Below, one piece after another: positions 10,282 through 17,841 of a stretch of 22,329 nt of DNA (positions within the stretch are counted from its first letter, which is position 1; every line of letters begins with the position of its first letter). A program made the translations under genes and the position numbers. Origin of the DNA: Blakeslea trispora. Taxonomy: Eukaryota; Mucoromycota; Mucoromycetes; Mucorales; Choanephoraceae. The DNA lies in NCBI GenBank assembly GCA_025331445.1, contig JAIWNE010000241.1, forward strand, positions 1 to 22,329, read 5' to 3'. A model generated the notes under the pieces. It did no database searches and was not told where the DNA came from. It saw only the letters and a program-made list of their open reading frames with translations.

Positions 10282-11852
10282 ATGAGCCAAAACTTGCGAT
10301 TTGAAGAAGACAACATCTCTGTTCACTCTTCTCTTTCGTCCACACCAACCGAAACAACACCTTTAATTGCTCATCAAAACAACGAAAAAGAGGAATTGAG
10401 CTGGTGGAATGAGTTCTGTTGGTTATTAAAGAATGCACTTCCAATTGTCTTTACTTTCTTGATGCAAAACTCACTTCAAATGGCTTCTATCTTTACTCTT
10501 GGTCATTTGGTAACTTCATAATTTAAGGTTTTTCTTTTTGAAAGAGAAAAAATGACTAATATTGAGAAATCTTTTAGGGTTCCACAGAACTTGCTGCAGC
10601 TGCTTTATCTACAATGTTTGCTAACGTAAGCGCCTGGTCCATTGCATTTGGTACATCCGCTGCTTTAGATACTTTATGCTCTCAAGCATGGACTGGTGTC
10701 AAAGACAAGACATTGGTTGGTGTTCACCTTCAACGAGCCCTCTGTATCTTGGGCCTTATGTTTATTCCTATTGCCATTGTCTGGTGGAATTGTACAAGAA
10801 TTTTGCTGAGTTTAGATCAAGACCCTGAATTGGCCCGATTGGCTGGTACCTTTCTCCGTTGTCTTATGTTTGGTGCTCCTGCCTTTATTGCGTTTGAGGC
10901 TACCAAGAAGTTCTTGCAGGCTCAAGGTATCATGCAAGCTTCCACTTACATTCTCATGATCGTCTCTCCCATCAACCTCTTGATGAATTATGCCTTTGTC
11001 TACCTCCCACCTTTTCAATTTGGCTTTGCAGGTGCACCTATGGCCACTGCCTGTAGTTACTGGTTGATGTTGACTTTGTTGATTTGTTATATTCGATTTG
11101 TGGATGGCAGACAAGCTTGGGGAGGCTGGACCTCTGAATGTTTGACTGGCTGGGTTCCTTTCTTGAAGCTCTCGATTCCTTCTCTCTTGATGATTACTGC
11201 TGAATGGTGGGCATTTGAAATTTCTTCTTTGGCAGCCAGTTATCTCAGTACTCGTGATCTTGCTGCTCAGTCTATCTTGTTGACCACCTGTAGTGCTACT
11301 TACACCATTCCCTTTGGTATCAGTGTAGCTGCCTCCAACCGTGTAGGCAATGCTCTTGGTGCTAACAATGCTGAAAAGGCTCGTCGTGCTTCTGTTGTTG
11401 GATACTCGTTTGCCATCTTCTTTGGTGCTTTGAACTCCATCTTTCTCTTGGCTGTTCGTTCCAAGTATGGTCTGTTGTTCACAAACGATATGGATGTTGT
11501 CAAGTTGGTAGCTGAAATTACACCTCTCTGCGCTCTTTTCCAGATTGCAGATGGTTTATCTGGTGTCTGTGGTGGTATCATTCGTGGAATGGGTCGTCAG
11601 TTGTTTGCTGCTTGGGTCAACTTGGTTTCTTACTATGTGATTGCCTTACCCTTGGGTTATTACTTGACCTTTGTTCTCAATTGGGATCTTTATGGTCTTT
11701 GGTCTGGCCTTACACTTGCCTTGTTCTTGGTTGCTAGTGGTCAACTCTTCTTTTTGCTTCGTGCTGATTATGAAGAAGAAGTTCGCAAGACACAGCAGAG
11801 AGTCAAGACTGATGATAAACTTCATCAAGATGAACACCATTCTATCTTTTGA
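10282..11852 (+). CDS. MATE-family multidrug/toxin extrusion transporter
   Basis: Membrane antiporter that exports organic cations or metabolites in exchange for H+ or Na+. Exons 10282-10509 and 10578-11852 (intron 68 nt, GTAACT...TTTTAG, phase 0); 500 aa. The splice joins FTLGHL to GSTELAAAAL, the expected end of TM1 and start of TM2. Other family signatures are AWSIAFGTSAALDTLCSQAWTG, YAFVYLPPFQFGFAGAPMAT and, in the second half, PFGISVAASNRVGNALGA. The N-terminal 40 residues are cytosolic and carry ETTPLI, which resembles a dileucine sorting signal, so a vacuolar or endosomal site is possible. The C-terminus (RADYEEEVRKTQQRV) is like that of eukaryotic MATE proteins such as yeast Erc1. The substrate cannot be told from sequence. 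Confidence 0.93.
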
Positions 11853-12482
11853 GGAAAGAGAGAAAATATCGCTTTATTAACCATGACAATGGGTAAATTG
11901 TCATTTTTCATACCACATTAACACAAGAAAACACTCGTCTGTTTCACTCTCTCTTTTTTTTTTCTCTCTCATATCACACTACTTTATACATTATTTAGAT
12001 AATCATTTATTCTGCATTCTACAACTCATTTATCGCATATGTTTATAGATTTATGCTTAATAAAAGCACTATAGATTTCTGAAACAAATTAACCATTGTC
12101 TTTTTTTCTCACTCAGAGACGAGGGATAAAATGTGTAGTATCAACAGATAAATCAACCATTATTTTCTATCTTTATATCATTCAGAATTTAGAACTTGGC
12201 ACTGTTATTTATGCATGTCAGTATGAGTTGGTGCCTGTCTGAATCCAAGCAACAGGCGATAGATTGAAGACTATGTTTGATAGATTTCAATAACCCCCTA
12301 TCTCGTTATCTTTAACTGCTTCAATAAAATGATTAATAGCTTGCAACATCTGTATATCCGGGTAAAGATGCATCATGAATCGAAGCACTGAGTTCAAAAC
12401 CTCCCCTTAAACCTCTAATGTATATATTGGTGATCCTTTTGTGATAGAATAGCACTATATATTATATTGAATAGTGCCTATT
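11853..12482. other. Intergenic region downstream of the MATE gene
   Basis: About 630 bases without a gene. It holds a perfect stem-loop at 11883-11904, an AATAAA at 12059-12064, CCCCT elements (STRE-like) near 12295 and 12403, and a long imperfect inverted repeat at 12447-12483. No tRNA-like A/B boxes are seen. Confidence 0.5.
11883..11904 (+). other. Stem-loop in the 3' UTR of the MATE gene
   Basis: ATGACAAT (11883-11890) and ATTGTCAT (11897-11904) are perfect reverse complements separated by GGGTAA. The hairpin starts 30 bases after the stop codon and is followed by a T run. Confidence 0.55.
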
Positions 12483-12483
12483 C
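12447..12483. repeat. Inverted repeat, 12-bp arms with one bulge
   Basis: GAATAGCACTAT (12447-12458) pairs with ATAGTGCCTATTC (12471-12483), leaving one unpaired base and a 12-base AT-rich loop. It ends 50 bases before the splice donor of the candidate small gene, at the edge of its CT-rich leader. Confidence 0.6.
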
Positions 12484-12532
12484 ATGCATGTCTTTTTCTT
12501 TTCTTTCTTCTTTTAAAAAAAAAGGCAGTTAT

Positions 12533-12581
12533 GTGAGTTCAGGAATCAATACCTGTACAGAATACTAACATTCACTAACAG
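12533..12581 (+). other. Predicted 5' UTR intron of the small membrane-protein gene
   Basis: 49 nt from GTGAGT to ACAG, with TACTAAC at 12572-12578 region and a second CTAAC next to the acceptor. If the transcript starts upstream of 12488, ATG 12488 opens a short upstream frame that would end soon after the second junction (about 37 codons). Confidence 0.45.
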
Positions 12582-12582
12582 A

Positions 12583-12941
12583 ATGCTTACTTTTATCATC
12601 ACCAACTTCTCTGCATCCAGTCTCGGTCGGTAAGTGTCTTCCGAAAAAAAAAAAGAGTGACAGTAAGCGTATGATTGTAAATAACCAGCCAAAACAGCAA
12701 ACTCAGTAAAATCATAAAAAAAGTAAACCAATTTTCAAAAAACGTTCGCATGGTCCGTGATTTCCTTCTAGACACCAATCATCTCATTTGGGTGAAGAGA
12801 CAGCTAATTGTGGCTGCCCTTTTTGCTGTAGCTTTTCACCATTCAGGCATCGGGGTGTTGGCTTTCTTCTATGTGTTCTATGCATACCTGTTCTTCAAAA
12901 ATATAAATTCAAGATCAGATGAACTTCATTGTTATGCCTGA
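12583..12941 (+). CDS. Candidate small spliced gene: 99-aa membrane protein
   Basis: Coding exons 12583-12629 and 12689-12941 (intron 12630-12688, 59 nt, donor GTAAGTG, acceptor AACCAG, phase 2) join to a 99-aa frame. A preceding intron in the 5' UTR, 12533-12581, has donor GTGAGT, a perfect TACTAAC branch site and acceptor CTAACAG directly before the start ATG. The product has a basic middle (residues about 16-37, SKLSKIIKKVNQFSKNVR) and a hydrophobic stretch from about 57 to 87 (LIVAALFAVAF, IGVLAFFYVFYAYLFF), so one or two membrane segments. I do not recognise the family. The last exon is open for 83 codons with a coding-like codon pattern. A competing minus-strand ORF covers part of the region but lacks good splice signals. 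Gene reality is an inference. Confidence 0.5.
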
Positions 12942-13067
12942 ACAGAAAAGGGATTTTGAATGCATACAGAGTCAAATGCATTAAAATAAAAATTGATTTT
13001 CCGCCCTTTTCAAGACACACGATTTTTTTTTTCTTTTTTCTCTCTTTCTTTCTTGACGAGATCTAAC

Positions 13068-14049
13068 ATGAACAAGACCAATCTAAATCTATCCACCAGC
13101 CAAAAACTACAGCCTTTTCTATTACTTTCTAAATCAGCAAGAGGTATTGCCAACACAAAGCTTATTATGGAAGCTATAAGTGCACCCGGAGTCTTTGTTT
13201 TTACCGAGCTTTATGAGTCACCTAACGTTGTTCAAGTAAGCTGACTGTTGAAACAAGAAACACCATAATTTATCTTGTTTTTGTTTTATCTGTATATGCA
13301 AAGGCAGCTAGTTTGCCTGAAGTAGCTCCTTATTATACCTTATTGAGAATATTTATGTATGGTACTTTTAAAGATTATCAAGGTAAGAAAACAAAAAACA
13401 CAGGTAGAAAACGATTGTTTGATTTGACACTCTACATTAGAGAATCAAGCACAATTACCCCCTTTGAATGAAGCACAAACAAAGAAACTAAAGCAGCTAT
13501 CTATCGCTACTCTTTCAGAGTCACAACAAGTAAGCCTCTGTATGTCTCTAGTCAGAAAGCAGTCCATTTATAGTGTATTATCTCTAGACATTACCATATG
13601 ATCTACTTCAGTCTTATTTAGATATACCCACCATTAGAGAATTAGAGGATTTAATGATTGATGCATTCTATCAAGGCATTTTTACTGGCAAATTGGATCA
13701 ACAACATGGTCAATTACAAGTCATGTCCAGCATGGGGCGTGATTTAAGACCACAGCAACTAAAGGAGACAATGGATGCCCTTGCCTGTTGGTCTATCAGC
13801 ACAAGCCGTCTGTTGGGTCGATTGGATGCCAAGATTGCTAGTCTTCAAGACACCGTGCGTGAAAACAAGCAGGCTGAAGAAGACTATCAGAACAAGATCG
13901 AGCAAATAAGGAAGCAGGTGCATGCCAACACAAGCCTCAAGAAGGTGGATATGATGCCTCTGGATGAATCTATGCTAAAGAAACAGAAAGGATTAGCCAA
14001 TGATTATGCTTCACCCGATTATGCAAATGAGCGTGTTAAGAAAAGGTAA
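13068..14049 (+). CDS. CSN7: COP9 signalosome complex subunit 7 (CSN7)
   Basis: PCI-domain subunit of the COP9 signalosome, which removes NEDD8 from cullin-RING ubiquitin ligases. Exons 13068-13235, 13304-13382, 13441-13529 and 13588-14049; 265 aa, close to human CSN7A (275). The N-terminus matches the family well: PFLLLSKSARGIANTKLI, then APGVFVFTELYESPNVVQ. Further matches are LLRIFMYGTFKDYQ, LPYDLLQSYLDIPTIRELEDLMIDAFYQG (winged-helix part of PCI) and GKLDQQHGQLQVMSSMGRDL. The tail from about residue 180 (RLDAKIASLQDTVRENKQAEE) is a predicted coiled coil and helical tail as in CSN7. ATG 13068 directly follows a CT-rich leader; the frame upstream is only that leader. An AATAAA overlaps the stop codon. 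It lies 126 bases after the small membrane-protein frame, same strand. Confidence 0.93.
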
Positions 14050-14340
14050 ATAAAGATTGACATCAGAAAAGAAAGAAAACTATAAAAAAAATATAGAGAA
14101 AGAGATATATAGGAGGGAAATAACTAATAAGCCAAGTACTTGAAACAGTAGAGGCTCTAAGCGCTTTATGGTGGGCAGGCCATAATGTTGAAAGCTCAAA
14201 ATAAAAGAATTCCCCCGTTGAAATCGAATACAGCCAATCACATAGCTTGTTTTATTGCTTCATTGTTATTTCACATTTATTTTTCTTTTTCTTTTTTTTT
14301 GAGTCTATATACACCTTATTATTCCTGTTTGTTCAATAAC
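14050..14340. promoter_or_regulatory. Short intergenic promoter between CSN7 and the UBAC2/Dsc2-like gene
   Basis: About 290 bases with a CCAAT box at about 14234-14238, a CT-rich stretch at 14272-14300 and a TATATA at about 14306-14312. No ORF is supported. Confidence 0.45.
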
Positions 14341-15473
14341 ATGGACACAGACGGACACTCTGGTAAAGAGAACCTGTTGTTTCTCTATCCTTCTACTCAT
14401 CTCATCAATAGGCTTTCGTCATGCACCCGTCACCAAGTGGTTAGTGCCTGTGATAGGTGTTAGTTCAGCATTAACTACATTCTTCAACTCAAGACCATCA
14501 CTAGAAATAACACAATTACCTGTTCATGATCAAGTAAGTAAGCTATAACATTCTTTCTCGTAAAGGACATACTGACACGATCACAAAGTTATGGCGTATA
14601 TTTACTTCACATTGGGCCTTCAACAGTATTGGGACAACTGTCATTGGTACTTGGTTAACCTATAGACTCAGGATTGTAGAAAGACGTTATGGCAGTGCCA
14701 AATATGCAGTAAGACAAAAGAAAGCAAAGGACCTTCTTTTAAGCGATACTGACAAAAAGAATAAATAAAAAAATGATAGGCATTTGTGTTTATTACATTT
14801 ATGGCTTCTACACTTGTCCAAACAAGTGCCTTATGGATAGGTTCAAGATTTGGATTTAGATCAATAGCAGAAGGACCGTAAGTAAGCACACTATTCTTTG
14901 ATTGTATAGATAAGGGACACTCAATTGCAATCTGGAAAAGATATGCCATCTTGTTTGCTATTCTATGTCAATTTCATCAAATTATACCTGTCACCTATCA
15001 AACACCTGTCTTGGGTATGGAATTCACCGATAAATCATATGCTTATTTAGCTGCTGTTCAGGTAAGACCTTTTGTCAATTGAAAGGGATGGTACAGAGTA
15101 CTGACATTTGTTTAAGCTTCTTTTGTCGAATTCAGGCACAGCTATTGTTCCTGCTGTATCAGGTATTGCCATTGGCATCATCTATCGTCAATCAAAAGCA
15201 ATCCAACAATGGCGCTTTCCTAGCTGGATTCGATCCATTGCATCCAAATACCTTGTAGGCACATACCACAAGAAGAACGCCTCTCGTCAGCCTTCTCCCA
15301 GATTGCAACAGACAGTAGCTGTTGATCAAGAAGATATTGAGACTATGCTTGCCATGTTTCCCAATTACTCCAGACAAGAGGTTGAAAGGGCATTGATAAA
15401 TTCAAGGTCCGACTTGAATCGGGCAGCGGAAGTTCTTTTGTCTTCTGAGCCAAGTGCTGGTTCATCTTCTTAA
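14341..15473 (+). CDS. DSC2: UBAC2/Dsc2-like rhomboid-fold membrane protein with CUE domain
   Basis: ER/Golgi multi-pass protein of the UBAC2/Dsc2 type, which works with membrane E3 ligases in ER-associated degradation. Exons 14341-14362, 14412-14533, 14589-14708, 14780-14877, 14941-15061 and 15117-15473; 279 aa with consistent phases. The N-terminus GFRHAPVTKWLVPVIGVSSAL aligns with the start of human UBAC2. The segment LWRIFTSHWAFNS is the rhomboid-type motif before the second membrane helix, followed by YRLRIVERRYGSAKYA, also as in UBAC2. No rhomboid GxSx catalytic serine is present, so it is a pseudoprotease. Residues about 232-271 form a CUE ubiquitin-binding domain with the diagnostic MFP at 241-243 and LL at 268-269. 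The first coding exon is only 22 nt. An AATAAA lies 10 bases past the stop. Assignment to Dsc2 rather than a general UBAC2 homologue is less certain. Confidence 0.85.
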
Positions 15474-16194
15474 CTTATTGCAAATAAACATAGAACAACA
15501 CGTGATGGAAAGGCGAGTAAAAAAGAAAAAAGAAAGATTGGGGGGAAGTACTGCTTATCATCTCTATATACAACAACGGATAAGTTCTATAAAGAAAACC
15601 TCATTTTGTCTCTTTTTTTGAACTAGAGCTTGCAAAGCTCTTTTGTGAACAAAAAGGCATCATTTCTCATGCACAAGTTACATTCGTACTGCTCAGCTAT
15701 CATTGAATTGTTTGTTCAAACAAGACGTGCATCGAATTGATTTACGCGATATCGTTTGCTGTAATTCATTGAATCTTTGAGTCTTGAATCATGTCTCACT
15801 AAAATAAATACAACCAGCTACTTTCAGATTTATAACAATGCTCATAAATTCAAGACACGTTTTAGCTTGAAATAAATACATTATGCTTATACATTTACGA
15901 GCTGTATAGAGTTCCTTTTTTTTTCAATATGGATCACAGTGAATGATGACAAATGCTCTTGACTGCTTAAGATTGTTGTGCTAATGATAAACAAATCAAC
16001 GGATATTTTATGCTGTAAAGGAATACTTTTTTTTTTTTACTCTGGCCGAGATTTATCCGCACTTATTAGTAACCCAAAAGATTAGCCTCAAACCATAAAC
16101 ATGCGCCTCAACATTTCATATAAAAAAGGCTCAACAAAAACATCATTCACCATTGTTCTTTACTTTCTATTACAAAAAAAAAACTAAATCTCAA
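15474..16194. promoter_or_regulatory. Intergenic region before the NmrA-like gene
   Basis: About 720 bases with no supportable gene. It contains a perfect 7-bp hairpin at 15625-15641 (AGAGCTT, GCA, AAGCTCT), poly-T runs at about 15611 and 16027, and a TATAAAA at 16119-16125, 70 bases before the ATG of the next gene, which is a plausible TATA box. Confidence 0.5.
16119..16125 (+). promoter_or_regulatory. TATA box of the NmrA-like gene
   Basis: TATAAAA followed by more A, 70 bases before ATG 16195. It is the clearest TATA element in the window relative to a start codon. Confidence 0.5.
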
Positions 16195-17073
16195 ATGACT
16201 CAAAAGCCTGTCTTTATCGTTGGTGGTACTGGTAATGTCGGTACAAAGGCCGTCAAGGATCTCTTAGCCAACAATGTGCCTGTTACTTTACTTGCCCGTG
16301 ATCCCGAAAAGGTCAAGACCTTATTCCCTAATCATGTCAATCAGATCCGTATTATCAAAGGTAACTATGATGACCTGGATGCTATCAAGGAGGGCATTCA
16401 AGGCCATGAACGTCTCATGTTGCTTGTCTTGGACAACCAACGTCCTGGTCAGATCAAAGGTACGATTGCCAAAATTGCCTATGAAGCTGGTGTCAAGCAA
16501 GTGATCGATATCTCCACCATCCATATGAGTCGCAAATACCGTGCTGGATTCATTGCCAGTGCACAATATGCTGCCGATCAAGCGATCTACAATATCCCTC
16601 ACCGTGGTTACTTGGTCTCGTTGCGTCCTCATGAACTCATGTCCAACATGTTCTGGAGCATCAGAAAGGATATGAAGGTCTTTGCTGATGACAGAGACGA
16701 AAATGAAGGTGCTCCTTACATCTCTCCTAATGACATTGGTGCTATGGCTGCTGTTATCCTTCAAGAGGACATTGAAAAGCATGGTGATATCAGTTATGAT
16801 ATGACGGGTGATCTGATCTCTGGAAAGCAAAAGGCTGCTCTCCTGTCTAAACTCTTTGGTCGCGACATCCCCTATATCAAAGTAACACCCGTCGAAAAAT
16901 ACCACAAGTTGATGTCTACTGGTGTCTTTCCTCATCAAATTGCATTTGATATTGTCGATACTTTCAAGAGTGGCATTGAAGAAAAGATTACTCCTTCTAT
17001 TGAAATCATCTTGGGTAGAAAACCAGAAACTGTTGAAGAATTCCTTACTTCAAACCAACATCGCTTCCAGTAA
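16195..17073 (+). CDS. NmrA-like NAD(P)-binding protein (atypical SDR)
   Basis: Single exon, 292 aa. A Rossmann fold starts at the N-terminus, with the dinucleotide-binding motif GGTGNVG at residues 10-16 after the first beta strand (VFIV), then VTLLARDPEKV at the end of beta 2, which suggests NADP(H) preference because of the basic residues. IAKIAYEAGVKQVIDIST is the typical NmrA/SDR_a5 beta 4-5 region, and YISPNDIGAMAAVILQED is the usual later motif. The classical Tyr-x3-Lys catalytic pair is not evident, so it may be either a redox sensor or an NAD(P)H-dependent reductase (NQO/QOR2-like). The frame extends upstream without stop but only through leader sequence; ATG 16195 is preceded by an A-rich stretch. 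It converges with the secreted-protein gene, 132 bases away. Confidence 0.88.
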   Translation: MTQKPVFIVGGTGNVGTKAVKDLLANNVPVTLLARDPEKVKTLFPNHVNQIRIIKGNYDDLDAIKEGIQGHERLMLLVLDNQRPGQIKGTIAKIAYEAGVKQVIDISTIHMSRKYRAGFIASAQYAADQAIYNIPHRGYLVSLRPHELMSNMFWSIRKDMKVFADDRDENEGAPYISPNDIGAMAAVILQEDIEKHGDISYDMTGDLISGKQKAALLSKLFGRDIPYIKVTPVEKYHKLMSTGVFPHQIAFDIVDTFKSGIEEKITPSIEIILGRKPETVEEFLTSNQHRFQ

Positions 17074-17110
17074 AAAAAAAAAACCATTTAGAGCTTTCAT
17101 TTCTTTAGAT

Positions 17111-17116
17111 AATAAA
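17111..17116 (+). terminator. Polyadenylation signal AATAAA of the NmrA-like gene
   Basis: Lies 37 bases past the stop codon, before the TG/TA tract that separates this gene from the convergent secreted-protein gene. Confidence 0.55.
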
Positions 17117-17152
17117 CAACTTGTATTATTCTTTGTTTTTTATTGCTTGATT

Positions 17153-17205
17153 TGTATATATGTATGTATGTGTGTGTATGTGTATATGTGTATATAGATA
17201 TGTAT
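17153..17205. repeat. TG/TA microsatellite-like tract between convergent genes
   Basis: Alternating TATATGTATG and TGTGTGTATG units with few interruptions, i.e. mostly alternating pyrimidine-purine. It runs right up to the stop codon of the minus-strand secreted-protein gene and would be transcribed from both sides. Confidence 0.75.
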
Positions 17206-17716
17206 TTATGTGGCAGGAGTAAGACAACTTTTGATTTGATTAGCTGTGGATAGAATACCAGATGTAATAAGATTGATCACTGGTGCAACAGGAGATGGTG
17301 CATTGTTCATAATGCTGGTTGTTGAGGCCTTAATGTCATTCACAATCTTTTGTACAAATGTAATTTCCGTAGAAGAAAGTATATCTTTTTGTCCACAACA
17401 CGATGTCTTGTAGACTATAAAGGCACCATTGGCATCAAAAAAGTCTTCCAGAAATCTATCCAGGTCACTCCTTTTATTGTTATTAAAGATGGAAACACTT
17501 TCGTTTTTATAAGCTGCCAAAGTATCATTGATACCCGCTATGCCTGGTAAACAATTCCATGCATCATTCACAACCAACTGACGACTCGTCAATGCACCAA
17601 ACACACTGACTATAAGCAATAAACAATATGAGCAAAGGCATAAGAAGAAGCAAGTTTGTCTTACTAGTCAACTGAGTGACACAAAGCAAAATCCCTATAA
17701 ACTGAAGAATAAACAT
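17206..17716 (-). CDS. Small secreted protein, HsbA-like or orphan
   Basis: Exons 17716-17665 and 17609-17206 (intron 17664-17610, 55 nt, GTAAGA...TATAG, phase 1); 151 aa. The first about 23 residues are a strong signal peptide (MFILQFIGILLCVTQLTISVFGALTSRQ region), so the product is secreted or wall-bound. The mature part is helical and has four Cys: NCLPG, a CC pair and a C near the end. Its length and pattern of Ile/Leu/Ala helices loosely fit fungal hydrophobic-surface-binding (HsbA-type) cell-wall proteins, but these usually lack Cys, so this is only a suggestion. A CT-rich leader precedes the ATG on the coding strand. It lies 125 bases downstream of EFR3 in the same direction. Confidence 0.7.
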
Positions 17717-17841
17717 AGAGAGAGAAAAAAAAGGAGAGAGAAAAAAAAAAGAAATATGTAAACACAAAGCTATGTAGAGGAGTTTTTTTTTGTTGTTGGT
17801 AAATAAAGAGACCAATTTCAAATTTGGGTTGGTATTTTATT

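Noticed and set aside
12546..12731. 61-aa minus-strand ORF overlapping the small gene
   Set aside because: Its only downstream splice pair would make a 38-nt intron without a branch site, whereas the plus strand has two well-formed introns and a longer frame. Kept as a competing reading, not as a feature.
15625..15641. Seven-bp hairpin as a terminator
   Set aside because: It is 150 bases past the UBAC2/Dsc2-like stop, and hairpin terminators are not used by RNA polymerase II; noted only as structure in the spacer.
16321..16938. 205-aa ORF on the minus strand
   Set aside because: It is the exact antisense of the NmrA-like coding exon, has no leader or splice support, and its composition follows from the opposite strand's codon usage.
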